Counted from the first letter of the stretch, positions 1 through 8,292 are shown. The stretch: 64,000 bases of DNA from Flavobacteriaceae bacterium (GCA_947453195.1 CANGFO010000002.1:62001-126000), one strand, 5' to 3'. Notes: generated by a model from the sequence alone, not told the origin. Numbers and translations are program-made.

Positions 1-36
1 AGACTTTTGATTTATATAAATCTAAAAAACAGTATC

Positions 37-711
37 ATGAAAAAAATAATACTTTTCACCTTAATTTCTATTGTAAGCATTTCATTAGCTCAAGAAACGA
101 AATCAAATATAAAAGAGCCTCAAGAAAGTATCTATTTTGGAGGTGGGTTTATAAGTAACAGTAAATTTAATATTGATGATAAATTAGAGTCAAGCAACTT
201 GCCAATAATTCAATCTAATGTTCCGGAATTTGTTTTTGGTTTTAGTACACTCGCAAGTAAATATTTATTTGATATTGAGGCAGGCAGTAATTTTTTCAAA
301 CAATCTAATTCTGCAGCTGTAAGCAATGGTTCTAGAGGTAGTGTGCGATTAAGAGTTCAACGCTTATTTCTTAATGATAATGATTTTATTTTATCTGGGG
401 GATTGAATTTGGCTTATACAGGCAATGACTTTAATGTGTATTCACAGGCTAATCAAGTAGATATAAATGATCTTTCAAACAGCACTTCTAATTACATCAG
501 ATTAAGAAACAACATGTTTTATGTTGGACCTTCTATTGGAGTTGGAATCAAAAGTAAAGGCAAGCAAGTAGGGCGATTAAACATTGGATATGAATTTGCT
601 TTTCTAACAAGTAAGTGGAATTCAGATTATGCTTCCATTTCCAATTCGATGAATGAAAACGGACAAAGGCGATTGATGATTGGAGCTGTCTTTTTTATTA
701 ATAAAAAGTAA
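37..711 (+). CDS. Outer-membrane beta-barrel protein, secreted
   Basis: The protein begins with a clear Sec signal peptide (MKKIILFTLISIVSISLAQ), so I take the ATG at 37 and not the TTG 30 bases upstream. The mature part alternates short beta strands with Gly/Asn-rich turns and ends in strands such as RLMIGAVFFINKK, as in small porin-like barrels of Bacteroidota. About 224 residues, a usual length for an 8-stranded barrel. No catalytic motif is visible. It converges on the next gene over a hairpin terminator. The barrel assignment is inferred from strand pattern and is not a recognised family. Confidence 0.75.
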   Translation: MKKIILFTLISIVSISLAQETKSNIKEPQESIYFGGGFISNSKFNIDDKLESSNLPIIQSNVPEFVFGFSTLASKYLFDIEAGSNFFKQSNSAAVSNGSRGSVRLRVQRLFLNDNDFILSGGLNLAYTGNDFNVYSQANQVDINDLSNSTSNYIRLRNNMFYVGPSIGVGIKSKGKQVGRLNIGYEFAFLTSKWNSDYASISNSMNENGQRRLMIGAVFFINKK

Positions 712-718
712 AATTTAT

Positions 719-748
719 AAATCCGTTATTAATACTAACGGATTTTTT
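719..748. terminator. Bidirectional hairpin terminator
   Basis: Ten-base inverted repeat AAATCCGTTA / TAACGGATTT with a 7-base loop followed by T residues, between convergent genes. The hairpin slightly overlaps the 3' end of the minus-strand gene. Confidence 0.75.
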
Positions 749-1025
749 ATTTGGCGAAAGCCGATAAAATTACCACAATAGATAACCAAACTACGCCGTG
801 AATTAATAAGCATTTGGCATAACTTTGATTGCCATACAATTGCTTTATTAAATGCACCATAAAATAAATAATACTTATCGGAATAAATAAGTAGAGCAGT
901 AGCACCCCGCCATTTGGGGTGTTTCCGTGGCTTGGAAATAGTTCGTAGCCAATTCCGGCAATTAGTATATAGATGGTGTAAAAAGCGATAGCTATATTTT
1001 CTTTAGATAATTCAGGTAACTTCAT
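747..1025 (-). CDS. Small integral membrane protein, unknown function
   Basis: A 92-residue protein with about three hydrophobic segments (roughly residues 10-29, 40-60 and 72-90) separated by short polar loops, one of them the basic stretch HLIKQLYGNQSYAK. No family was recognised. It starts at an ATG close to a short AT-rich upstream region and is on the same strand as the L25 gene but separated from it by a terminator, so it is probably transcribed alone. Confidence 0.6.
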   Translation of the reverse strand: MKLPELSKENIAIAFYTIYILIAGIGYELFPSHGNTPNGGVLLLYLFIPISIIYFMVHLIKQLYGNQSYAKCLLIHGVVWLSIVVILSAFAK

Positions 1026-1103
1026 ACGTTTTTATTCAGATTAAAAATCAAAAATAACACTATTAATTAATTAAATAGCGGTTTGTTAAAAATTGTATTG
1101 CAT

Positions 1104-1136
1104 AAAAAAAAGCACCAGATAAACTGGTGCTTTTTG
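1104..1136 (-). terminator. Hairpin terminator after rplY
   Basis: Inverted repeat AGCACCAG / CTGGTGCT with a 5-base loop, flanked by an A run on one side and a T run on the other, so it can work on both strands. It lies 18 bases beyond the L25 stop codon. Confidence 0.8.
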
Positions 1137-1153
1137 ATTTGATAAAAAAGAAA

Positions 1154-1756
1154 TTATTTTTTCTTTTTTGCTCCTTTTTCTGCTTTGGCAGCTTCTTGAG
1201 CAGCTTTCATTGCAGCACGTGAGATCTTCACTTGACAAACCACAGTGTTATCTGGGTGCATCAATTTGAAATTGTTTGTAGCGATTTTAGTTACATACAA
1301 TTTGTTACCCATTTGTAACTCAGAAATGTTAGCCTCAACAAAATCAGGAAGATTTTTAGGTAAAGCTTTCACTTTTAATCTTCTTTGGTTAAGGTTTAAC
1401 ACCCCTCCTAAAAGTACACCTGGAGATGTTCCTGTAACTTTAACTGGAACTTCCATAACGATTTCTTTGTCGTCACTTAATTGGAAGAAGTCAATGTGTA
1501 GGATTGCATCACTAATTGGGTGAAATTGGATGTCTTGTAAAATAGCATTGTAAGTTTTTCCAGCCAAATCAATCGCAACAGTGTGCGCGTTTGGAGTGTA
1601 AACCAAGCTTTTGAAAGCTTTTGTTTCTGCTGTAAAATGCACTGGTTGACTTCCTCCGTAAATTACGCAAGGAACCATTCCAGCATCACGTACGGCTTTA
1701 GTTGCCTTTTTGCCTACGTTTTCTCTTTCTGATCCTTTAATCGAAATTGATTTCAT
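1154..1756 (-). CDS. rplY: 50S ribosomal protein L25 / general stress protein Ctc
   Basis: A 200-residue protein of the long L25 (TL5/Ctc) type, which binds 5S rRNA in the large ribosomal subunit. The N-terminal L25 beta-barrel starts at [18 protein letters not shown] and includes [10 protein letters not shown]; residues about 95-180 form the C-terminal TL5-type beta domain ([16 protein letters not shown]). The tail is Lys/Ala-rich and ends in KKKK, typical of Bacteroidota. The gene follows prs with a 30-base gap on the same strand; the prs-rplY pair is conserved in many Bacteroidota, so co-transcription is likely. Confidence 0.96.
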   Translation of the reverse strand: MKSISIKGSERENVGKKATKAVRDAGMVPCVIYGGSQPVHFTAETKAFKSLVYTPNAHTVAIDLAGKTYNAILQDIQFHPISDAILHIDFFQLSDDKEIVMEVPVKVTGTSPGVLLGGVLNLNQRRLKVKALPKNLPDFVEANISELQMGNKLYVTKIATNNFKLMHPDNTVVCQVKISRAAMKAAQEAAKAEKGAKKKK

Positions 1757-1786
1757 TGTAAAAATATATAGTTAATAAAAAATAAA

Positions 1787-2728
1787 TTACATTAAAAATT
1801 TTCCACTGATGGAATTGTTGTGTTGCACCATGTGCATAACTTCTGCAAAAAGAGGTGCACAACTCACTACTCTTATTTTTTTTGATTCTTTCTTTAACGG
1901 AATAGAATCGGTAACAATTAATTCTAATAATTTAGAATTCTCAATTTTTTCGTAAGCATCTCCTGATAAAATTGCGTGAGTACAAATAGCTCTTACGCTT
2001 AGTGCTCCTTTTTCTATCATTAGATCGGCAGCTTTTGCCAATGTACCTCCGGTGTCAATCATGTCATCTACCAGAATTACATTTCTACCTTTCACTTCTC
2101 CAATAAGTTCCATTGTATCAATTACATTGGCCACTTTTCTTTGTTTGTAACAAATTACCACATCCGATTCTAAAAATTTAGAATACGCATAAGCTCTTTT
2201 TGAGCCTCCCATGTCTGGAGATGCGATTGTTAAATTCTCTAGACCCAAGCTTTTTACATAAGGCAAGAATATAGTGGAAGCAAATAAGTGGTCTACTGGT
2301 TTTTCAAAAAACCCTTGAATTTGATCTGCATGTAAATCCATGGTCATAATTCGTGTAGCCCCAGCTGATTCTAATAGTTTTGCTACTAGTTTTGCTCCAA
2401 TTGGCACTCTTGGCTTGTCTTTTCGGTCTTGTCTAGCCCATCCAAAATAAGGAATTACGGGAGTAATGTGTCTTGCTGAAGCTCTTTTAGCAGCATCAAT
2501 CATTAACAATAGTTCCATTAAATTGTCTGCACTAGGAAAAGTAGAGCACACAATAAAAACGCGTAAACCTCTTATAGATTCTTCAAAGGAAGGTTGAAAT
2601 TCCCCGTCACTATAATGTGAGAACGTAACTTTACCTAACGGGATTCCATAGTTTTTAGCTATTTGTTCCGCTAAATGGACACTTTGGGAACAAGCAAATA
2701 TTTTTGCTTCTGGTTCTTGATGTGACAT
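1787..2728 (-). CDS. prs: Ribose-phosphate pyrophosphokinase (PRPP synthetase)
   Basis: Makes 5-phosphoribosyl 1-diphosphate from ribose 5-phosphate and ATP, feeding purine, pyrimidine, His, Trp and NAD synthesis in the cytosol. At 313 residues it has the usual length. Visible motifs: the N-terminal phosphoribosyltransferase-like half with FSDGE-type signature (SHYSDGEFQPSFEESIRG), the flexible-loop region YFGWARQDRKDKPR, and the PRPP-binding loop VILVDDMIDTGGTL. The ATG at 2728 gives a natural N-terminus. It is the first gene of a probable prs-rplY operon. Confidence 0.97.
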   Translation of the reverse strand: MSHQEPEAKIFACSQSVHLAEQIAKNYGIPLGKVTFSHYSDGEFQPSFEESIRGLRVFIVCSTFPSADNLMELLLMIDAAKRASARHITPVIPYFGWARQDRKDKPRVPIGAKLVAKLLESAGATRIMTMDLHADQIQGFFEKPVDHLFASTIFLPYVKSLGLENLTIASPDMGGSKRAYAYSKFLESDVVICYKQRKVANVIDTMELIGEVKGRNVILVDDMIDTGGTLAKAADLMIEKGALSVRAICTHAILSGDAYEKIENSKLLELIVTDSIPLKKESKKIRVVSCAPLFAEVMHMVQHNNSISGKFLM

Positions 2729-2909
2729 TAGTTTGTTGTTTTTATCCTTCGATATTTATAAAAACGTGCAAATTGCGTGTTAAATATAAATGCCTCGGGT
2801 GTAGTTAGTTAGTTGTGATTCGTTTTACCGAGCTGCAAATTTAGAAATAAAAACCGATTTGAGAAGGATATTTTTAACTATTTTTTTTAAAATGTGCAGA
2901 AATATTATT

Positions 2910-2917
2910 TACATTTG
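2910..2917 (+). promoter_or_regulatory. Bacteroidota -7 box for tRNA-Leu
   Basis: TACATTTG matches the Bacteroidota housekeeping -7 consensus TAnnTTTG and lies about 78 bases before the mature tRNA. I see no good -33 TTTG partner. The rest of the 266-base gap before the tRNA holds no gene. Confidence 0.5.
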
Positions 2918-2994
2918 CACCGTGTTAAAGGAAAAAACATTTTATAATGTTTCTTTATTGCGTTAAAATAACTGTTGTTATTTTTGTCTGCTAA

Positions 2995-3074
2995 GCCCGG
3001 ATGGCGGAATTGGTAGACGCGCTGGTCTCAAACACCTGTGGGAAACCGTGCCGGTTCGACTCCGGCTCCGGGTA
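2995..3074 (+). tRNA. tRNA-Leu, anticodon CAA
   Basis: An 80-nt class II tRNA. The acceptor stem GCCCGGA pairs with TCCGGGT (one G-T pair), followed by discriminator A. The T-arm GCCGG-TTCGACT-CCGGC is perfect. The anticodon loop is CTCAAAC, giving anticodon CAA at 3029-3031, which reads the TTG leucine codon. The variable arm is long, as expected for Leu. CCA is not encoded. The gene is overlapped antisense by the serine recombinase frame. Confidence 0.96.
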
Positions 3075-4671
3075 CTAAGACGGACTTATTAGCTTTTTGC
3101 TGGTTAGTCCGTTCTTTTTTTTGCTCATAATTCATTGAAAAAGAATTAGTTAATTCAAAAAATAAACTAGTTTTTGAGGTTAGATTTTGCTTTTTTTCTA
3201 ATGAAAATAGTAACCCTTCTGGAAACATTAATTTTTGAAACTTTCTTTTCTTACTGTAATCTAGTGAATGGTAGAATTTACTAGGGTTTTCAGTAATTTT
3301 CAAAAAATAATTCATTGCTTTATCCAAGTTAGATTTTTTTGATGGCATAAAATCTAATTCTCTGATTTTTTTTTCAATTTCTTCTTTTAACTTTTTACCT
3401 TGTCTTTCAAAAATATCTTTTGATATTTCATTAATAGCATAACGATATTCCATTTTATCATAACTATCTTTTAGGTCATTAATTTCTCTCGATAGTATTC
3501 TTTTTCTCTCTGAAATAGTTGACATATCGTCCTGAATAATTTTATTAAGCTGCACAGTAAAAAGTCCGTGCATTTCTGATGGAAAACAGAACTTATTTAG
3601 AAGCTCATTAAATAGTTCGTGTACTCCTTTATTTAGAGATCTGCTGAAAGTCTCTGCATTCACTGTTTTATTGCATTTGTTGCATTTATAATAATATAGA
3701 TTTTTCACTTTATTTTGATAGGAAGTCATGTTGTTATTACAATCAGCACAAATTAGAAATTGTGGAGTAAGTGGAGTTACTTCTTTTCCTAATAATCTTG
3801 GCGTTCCTACTAAATTTGATTTACTCAAAATTTGTTGTAATTGCTTGTACTCTTTAATTGATATCATAGGTTCCCATGTCCCTTTTATCAATTTTTCTTC
3901 TAAAAGTTTATTATTAATATATCCAGTATAAAATCTATTTCTCCATATATCAGAAATAGTTTGCTTTTTCATTTTAACCCCTTTACTGGCAAGCCAGTTA
4001 ATTATTTCTACATCAGAGTAAGATTTATAAATCTTCATTTTAAATGCTTCTTTTATGAACTGACCTTCGTTATTAATTTTAATTTCTTGTAAGGCTTGAA
4101 CTTTTGTTGGGTCAGTTACTCTAGGTCCATAATGGTCATACCCTTTTGGAGATCTACCAAATACTTTTCCATTTTCCAATGCATTTATTAACCCCGGAAT
4201 AACAGTATCTTGTCTGTTGAAATTTTCTTTTTGAGCATAAAGTAGCTGGGTTGAAAATTCATTTTCAGCTCTTTCATTAAAAGTATGATTATCGGTGCTG
4301 ACAGAATATAGATATACATTGTATTCTTTTCTTAGACGAACAAAAAGTTGGATATGTTCTGCTCCAGCTCTACCAAATCTACTTGGCGACCAGATTAATA
4401 TCATTTTTGGACGTTTAGAAACAGAAGTTTTCTTTATCCTGTCCATGAGTTCCTTAAGAGTACTTTGTGTATTAATTCTTTTCGAACTCTCGTATTCTGC
4501 ATCAAATTCCTGGGTTATGATTAACTGGTTTTCTTTTGCAAATGCTTTTATTTTGTTCACTTGGGTTTCAATGCTTCCATTATTCACAAATTGATCTTTA
4601 GTTGAAACCCTTGTATAAGACCATACAATAGAATTTTTGAAATCGCTAAGAGTTAAGTTATTCTTTTTCAT
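3028..4671 (-). CDS. Large serine recombinase (integrase), overlapping tRNA-Leu
   Basis: Site-specific integrase/resolvase of the large serine recombinase family, 547 residues. The N-terminal catalytic domain (about 14-160) has the SYTRVSTKDQ motif with nucleophile Ser23 and the conserved SPSRFGRAG stretch. A recombinase domain follows (about 180-300), then a zinc ribbon with cysteine pairs CADC and CNKC (about 308-335), a coiled coil (about 370-445) and a basic tail. The last 15 residues (VPGAGVEPARFPTGV) are simply the antisense of tRNA-Leu, and the TGA stop lies in the tRNA anticodon. This suggests integration at the tRNA 3' end, which supplied a new 3' end to the frame. The start overlaps a small upstream gene by 14 bases. 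Confidence 0.93.
   Translation of the reverse strand: MKKNNLTLSDFKNSIVWSYTRVSTKDQFVNNGSIETQVNKIKAFAKENQLIITQEFDAEYESSKRINTQSTLKELMDRIKKTSVSKRPKMILIWSPSRFGRAGAEHIQLFVRLRKEYNVYLYSVSTDNHTFNERAENEFSTQLLYAQKENFNRQDTVIPGLINALENGKVFGRSPKGYDHYGPRVTDPTKVQALQEIKINNEGQFIKEAFKMKIYKSYSDVEIINWLASKGVKMKKQTISDIWRNRFYTGYINNKLLEEKLIKGTWEPMISIKEYKQLQQILSKSNLVGTPRLLGKEVTPLTPQFLICADCNNNMTSYQNKVKNLYYYKCNKCNKTVNAETFSRSLNKGVHELFNELLNKFCFPSEMHGLFTVQLNKIIQDDMSTISERKRILSREINDLKDSYDKMEYRYAINEISKDIFERQGKKLKEEIEKKIRELDFMPSKKSNLDKAMNYFLKITENPSKFYHSLDYSKKRKFQKLMFPEGLLFSLEKKQNLTSKTSLFFELTNSFSMNYEQKKERTNQQKANKSVLVPGAGVEPARFPTGV
3080..3120 (+). terminator. Terminator of tRNA-Leu
   Basis: ACGGACT pairs with AGTCCGT and is followed by a T-rich run on the plus strand, directly downstream of the tRNA. 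The antisense recombinase frame runs through it. Confidence 0.7.
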
Positions 4672-4837
4672 TTTTATATTGCTCGTATATTATTCTTGTA
4701 AATTCGTATAATTGTTTTGAAAATTCAAAGGAATCTTCCTCTGATAGTTTTTCTTTTAATGCTGGAACTATTTTAATTAATTCATAATAGTTTAATAAGT
4801 AGTCCTCTTCATTTGGCAATAAATTGTTTTGGCCCAT
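4658..4837 (-). CDS. Small acidic protein coupled to the recombinase
   Basis: A 59-residue frame starting MGQNNLLPNEEDYLLNYYE and rich in Glu, Lys and Tyr; no signal peptide or membrane segment. Its stop overlaps the recombinase start by 14 bases, which suggests translational coupling and a shared mRNA. No family was recognised. A role as partner or modulator of the recombinase (for example a directionality factor) is only a guess from position. The 65 bases upstream of it hold no gene. Confidence 0.45.
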   Translation of the reverse strand: MGQNNLLPNEEDYLLNYYELIKIVPALKEKLSEEDSFEFSKQLYEFTRIIYEQYKNEKE

Positions 4838-4902
4838 ACCGTATTCGTATGTTTACGGGCTGGATTTTCAGGGACCGATTCGGTTTTACAATTCTCATTT
4901 TA

Positions 4903-5757
4903 TTAGGTTGTAATTGTTATTTTGTAGTTGCCTTGTGCTCTTGTCTCAATCATAATTTTAGAACCTAATGGGAGTTTATTAGTTAAAAAGAATTTCGCTA
5001 ATTCTTCTGCCTTTTTATGCTCCTCAGTAATTTTATAAATTTTTGGCTTACCCGATTCAGGTAAAACAATTTCTAATAACTTTGGCTTATCAAAAAATAA
5101 TACTCTACGGATTTGATTTTCTACAGATGATAAATACTCTAAATCCAAGTTGCTTTTCTCAATTTCAATACCAATCAATTTAGATAGTAGAGGAAGGAAC
5201 GGGATAACTATTAAAGTTTCACCAAAATATAAGTTGTTCAAATCAGCAGTTAAACCAACATTACTAAGATTGAAAGAATGTTCACCTGTTTTAGGACAAT
5301 AAATAAATGAAACTATACTTCTATTTGATATCAAACAACTTTTTAATGCATCGGTAAAGTAATTAATTTCTTTCCTAAATTTAGTTATCATGATTGGTTC
5401 AAAACCTAAAGAGTGTACTAGGAACTCAATATCTAATTTGTCCAACTTATTTTCAGCAATATTTTTTTCAAACACTGAATCTGCGTATTTTTCATAGAAT
5501 GGTTTTAACCAAACATCATAGGATAACTTTTGCAATCTAACAGTATCGACACCAACGTTTGATAATTCATTGATAATTAATACCCAAAGAGCTTGTGGTA
5601 TATCCATAAACCCCTTTTTTTCCTTTTCAAAAAAAGGTAAGATATCTCGCTCCTTCCAATAGTTAATTTGTCTTGAAGTTATATCAAGATGCTGTTTTGG
5701 TAATAAATACTTTTTGGAAATCAAATTACCAATTAATATCAATTCTTCTCTATTCAT
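4903..5757 (-). CDS. Hypothetical protein with N-terminal MerR-like HTH
   Basis: A 284-residue soluble protein. Residues about 17-65 (QHLDITSRQINYWKERDILPFF, then a Lys-rich wing and a helix PQALWVLIINELSNVG) resemble the winged helix-turn-helix of MerR-like regulators, with the typical order R-x-I-x-Y-W. The remaining 200 residues show mixed alpha/beta structure with no motif I recognise. It is divergently transcribed from the small mobile-element genes at 5.86 kb, over an AT-rich region with a palindromic site, so it may control them. Other reading: a replication- or transfer-associated protein of the element. Confidence 0.6.
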   Translation of the reverse strand: MNREELILIGNLISKKYLLPKQHLDITSRQINYWKERDILPFFEKEKKGFMDIPQALWVLIINELSNVGVDTVRLQKLSYDVWLKPFYEKYADSVFEKNIAENKLDKLDIEFLVHSLGFEPIMITKFRKEINYFTDALKSCLISNRSIVSFIYCPKTGEHSFNLSNVGLTADLNNLYFGETLIVIPFLPLLSKLIGIEIEKSNLDLEYLSSVENQIRRVLFFDKPKLLEIVLPESGKPKIYKITEEHKKAEELAKFFLTNKLPLGSKIMIETRAQGNYKITITT

Positions 5758-5791
5758 AATAGTTTATATGGAAATTTTCGTTAAATTAATG

Positions 5792-5807
5792 TTTACCATT
5801 TGGTAAA
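5792..5807. promoter_or_regulatory. Palindromic operator-like site
   Basis: TTTACC-ATTT-GGTAAA, a 6-base inverted repeat in the divergent intergenic region, 35 bases from the start of the HTH protein gene. The adjacent 50 bases are AT-rich and repeat the pattern AAATTxAAAATTAATTTT. A site for the neighbouring HTH protein is inferred. Confidence 0.4.
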
Positions 5808-5857
5808 TTTAAAATTAATTTTTTAAATTTGAAAATTAATTTTAAATTTTTTTGACT

Positions 5858-6283
5858 ATGTATGAGGAAAAAGTAATTAAAAGAAGGATTTCAAATAGAA
5901 CTTATCCACCACGTTATTGCGTGAAACCAGATTGTAATATTGAGTTTATTCCATATGATGCTCGTCAAAAATATTGTTGTGAGCAGCACCGGATAGATGC
6001 TAATAATGATAAAAGAAAAATTATTAATGAAATAGAAGAGGGCTTTAAAAAAAGAGCTAAAAACAACGAACGTATTCTAATTAAAATATGTAGCAGTCCT
6101 CTTTATTTAAAATACAAATATATTAATCGTTGGATTCTTCAGCACGAAGGTTATGATTTTGAAACTTTTCATTATTTAGAATATGATGAAGAAACTGGGA
6201 GAGAGATACAATTTTGTTATAAACATGGAATCTTATTGATTGATGCAGAAAAGAAACATTTTAAAGTAATAATAAAAGAATAA
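5858..6283 (+). CDS. Hypothetical zinc-ribbon-like protein
   Basis: A 141-residue protein; the ATG at 5858 is chosen over the TTG two codons upstream. Residues about 20-47 hold a Cys/His cluster (YCVKPDC, then YCCEQHR) of the form seen in small zinc-binding proteins of Bacteroidota mobile elements. The C-terminal half (about 70-141) has the pattern LKYKYINRWILQHEGYDFETFHYLE and may be a separate fold. It ends one base before the next gene starts, so the two form an operon. A nucleic-acid-binding role is inferred only from the zinc cluster. Confidence 0.6.
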   Translation: MYEEKVIKRRISNRTYPPRYCVKPDCNIEFIPYDARQKYCCEQHRIDANNDKRKIINEIEEGFKKRAKNNERILIKICSSPLYLKYKYINRWILQHEGYDFETFHYLEYDEETGREIQFCYKHGILLIDAEKKHFKVIIKE

Positions 6284-6284
6284 T

Positions 6285-6611
6285 ATGAAGACTAGAAAAC
6301 CAACTTTTGAAGAATTATTTCCTGTTGCTCATCAACAAGATTTGCTTAAAAAGCAATCAGAACATTTTACAAACCAAACTATCTCAAAAATGAGTATTTC
6401 TGGCGGCTATGAAAATATGCCAACTAATTTTATGGAAGTGCATGGAGAACCTCCAGTTGTGATGTATCCTAATTCACCAACAAAATTGGTTAGCAATTAT
6501 TTTAAAAATAATTGGAAACCACTTTTGACGATGTTAGTTGTAGGAGGAATACTGGCATATGCGCTATTTCAAACAAACAACAATAAAAAATCCAAGAAGA
6601 AAACAGAGTAA
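6285..6611 (+). CDS. Hypothetical single-pass membrane protein
   Basis: A 108-residue protein with a soluble N-terminal part and one transmembrane segment near the C-terminus (about residues 77-98, LLTMLVVGGILAYALF), ending in a Lys-rich tail. No known family. Part of it (the YENMPTNFMEVHGEP stretch) recurs as a decayed copy near 20.14 kb, so it belongs to a gene type that has entered this region at least twice. It forms a pair with the zinc-ribbon-like gene upstream. Confidence 0.6.
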   Translation: MKTRKPTFEELFPVAHQQDLLKKQSEHFTNQTISKMSISGGYENMPTNFMEVHGEPPVVMYPNSPTKLVSNYFKNNWKPLLTMLVVGGILAYALFQTNNNKKSKKKTE

Positions 6612-6769
6612 AAATCAATATAAATGAATACAATTCATTGAAAATTACTACAAATCAATACATGTCAAATCGTATTTATTTGTAAAAAATTAAATTGTTT
6701 TTATATTTGTTTACTACTTATTTAGACAACAGAAAAGGCCAATTAAATGATATTTTGTATGTAAAAATA

Positions 6770-7006
6770 TTAATGACTTTTATTAAATTCAAACATTAAT
6801 GTAATTTCAACTGACAATCCATTTGATAGAGATTTTATCGTACATATTGTTGGATTCACGACACCTCTTTCAATTCTTGTAATTTGTGGTAGGGAAACTT
6901 CGGCCGAATTAGCTAGTTCTTCTTGAGACATACCTCTTTCTTCTCGCATTTTTTTCAAATGCTTCCCAAATGATATTAAATAATCTTTATCCTTAGTATA
7001 AATCAA
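6770..7006 (-). CDS. XRE-family transcriptional regulator
   Basis: A 78-residue protein that is almost entirely one Cro/CI-type helix-turn-helix (about residues 10-70): LKKMREERGMSQEELANSAEVSLPQITRIERGVVNPTI split over the canonical five helices, with the Q-x-x-L-A and R-I-E-R-G signatures. Such short HTH proteins usually act as repressors of element genes. Two identical palindromes lie just upstream of its start, between it and the divergent PKD lipoprotein gene, so autoregulation and control of that gene are likely. Confidence 0.9.
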   Translation of the reverse strand: MIYTKDKDYLISFGKHLKKMREERGMSQEELANSAEVSLPQITRIERGVVNPTICTIKSLSNGLSVEITLMFEFNKSH

Positions 7007-7038
7007 TCCTAAATAGGTTTAGATTGTAAATTTGATAT

Positions 7039-7073
7039 AATCATATATGATTTTTCTAATCATGTATGATTAG
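7039..7073. promoter_or_regulatory. Paired palindromic operators for the XRE regulator
   Basis: Two near-identical palindromes, AATCATATATGATT at 7039-7052 and CTAATCATGTATGATTAG at 7056-7073, with centres 19 bp apart, i.e. on nearly the same face of the helix. They share AATCATnTATGATT. The first lies 33 bp from the XRE start codon. This is the arrangement expected for cooperative repressor dimers; binding by the adjacent XRE protein is inferred. Confidence 0.65.
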
Positions 7074-7088
7074 TGTTCAATATTTTTT

Positions 7089-7096
7089 TATATTTG
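7089..7096 (+). promoter_or_regulatory. -7 box of the PKD lipoprotein promoter
   Basis: TATATTTG matches TAnnTTTG exactly, about 62 bases before the ATG at 7159. The operators at 7039-7073 would cover its -33 region, so repressor binding should block it. Confidence 0.5.
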
Positions 7097-7158
7097 TCAA
7101 ATAAATTTTGCGAAACCCGAAAAGCAAATAGAGTAGGGAAAAATAAAAAAATAATAAA

Positions 7159-7899
7159 ATGAAAAACACATTACTTATTTCACTAATCTTTGTATTAATG
7201 ACTTCTTGTTCCAAAGATAGTCCTACAGCACCTTCAGTAACACCTACTCCAACAGTTGATTTTAGTTATTCAGGGGCTAATAATGCTTCCCCTGCCAACG
7301 TGACTTTCACAAGCATCACGACTAATACAACAAATTATCTATGGGATTTTGGAGATAATGGTACTTCTACAGCTGCAAATCCTCAACATCTTTATACAGC
7401 AGGTGGTGTTTATACAGTTAAACTTAAGGTTACAGGAGCTGGGGGTACAACATCAACAATAAAAACAGTAAATATTGGAGCTCCATTGACAAGTGTAAAG
7501 ATAACAAAAGTTACAGTAGTCAATATTCCATTTACTAAACCAGGGGGTACCTCTGGTTGGGATTTAGATGGAACTGGTCCAGATGTATATTTTCAAATAC
7601 AAAACCAAAGTAGTACGGTGTTATTTAATTCAACTTCTGCAGCTAGATTAAGTGATGTTACACCTTCAATGTTACCATTTTGGTGGACAATGACAAATCC
7701 TTTTGTAATTACAAATTATAGTTCACCAATATTTATTGAGCTTTTTGACTACGATCTAGGAACTACAGATGAAGATATGGGCTATGTAGGTTTTGCAATG
7801 TCAAATTACACAACTGGTTCTAGTGCCTATCCAACAACTGTTACTCAGACTAACACTACCTATGGGATAACTGTAAAGTTAGATTTACTCTGGTATTAA
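7159..7899 (+). CDS. PKD-domain lipoprotein with C2-like C-terminal domain
   Basis: A 246-residue lipoprotein: signal peptide ending in the lipobox MTSC with Cys17 as lipidation site, then a Ser/Asp/Pro-rich linker. Residues about 33-107 form a PKD domain (WDFGDNGTSTAANPQHLY, then VYTVKLKV). The C-terminal half (about 110-246) has the pattern GWDLDGTGPDVYFQIQ and ELFDYDLGTTDEDMGYV; the acidic residues look like a C2-type calcium-binding fold. Probably anchored to the outer membrane and possibly surface-exposed. It is divergent from the XRE regulator and probably controlled by it. The C2 reading is an inference from spacing of Asp residues. Confidence 0.8.
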   Translation: MKNTLLISLIFVLMTSCSKDSPTAPSVTPTPTVDFSYSGANNASPANVTFTSITTNTTNYLWDFGDNGTSTAANPQHLYTAGGVYTVKLKVTGAGGTTSTIKTVNIGAPLTSVKITKVTVVNIPFTKPGGTSGWDLDGTGPDVYFQIQNQSSTVLFNSTSAARLSDVTPSMLPFWWTMTNPFVITNYSSPIFIELFDYDLGTTDEDMGYVGFAMSNYTTGSSAYPTTVTQTNTTYGITVKLDLLWY

Positions 7900-7945
7900 A
7901 GCAAGGTAACATCAAATAAATAATTCAAAAAGGCATATAAGATAT

Positions 7946-7983
7946 CCCTTAAAAGTTTGTAAAAAAGTACTTTTAAGGGTTTA
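7946..7983 (+). terminator. Hairpin terminator after the PKD lipoprotein
   Basis: Eleven-base inverted repeat CCCTTAAAAGT / ACTTTTAAGGG with a 12-base loop, then a short T-rich tail. Confidence 0.65.
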
Positions 7984-8292
7984 ATTGTTTATTAAGGTTT
8001 TTTTAAGATAAAAAAGGTAATTGAAAGCCAAGTTGTCATTGAATCAAGTTAGCAGAGGTTCGAGCATAACAGGATATTATAAAGAGTAATTTTATTTACA
8101 AGTCTTAGAAATAAGGAAGGTTAATACTCTAATCAGAGTATTTGTTTCAGGTGTAGCAAATTAAATATTTTTTTCGTGCTGTTTTCTTTTTTTGGTATTG
8201 GTAATGGATTGATTTCTTTTTTGGCCCTATTTATTTTATTTAGGATAATTGAATTTGGATTTCAAATCCAAACAATAAGGGTTGATTAGTAA
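7984..8292. other. Gene-free gap with a palindrome
   Basis: No reading frame or RNA that I can support. Near the cyclase-like gene end, 8254-8272 is a perfect 9-base inverted repeat, TTTGGATTT-C-AAATCCAAA, that could act as a weak terminator or protein site. Confidence 0.4.

Noticed and set aside
1245..1523. Long plus-strand frame across the L25 gene
   Set aside because: Antisense shadow of a confidently identified ribosomal protein gene; no own features.
5760..5860. Origin of replication in the AT-rich divergent region
   Set aside because: The AT-rich repeats are short and no replication protein family was recognised nearby; a promoter region explains it.
7900..8292. Riboswitch or small RNA in the gap after the PKD lipoprotein
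   Set aside because: Only a terminator-like hairpin and one palindrome are seen; nothing matches a known aptamer.
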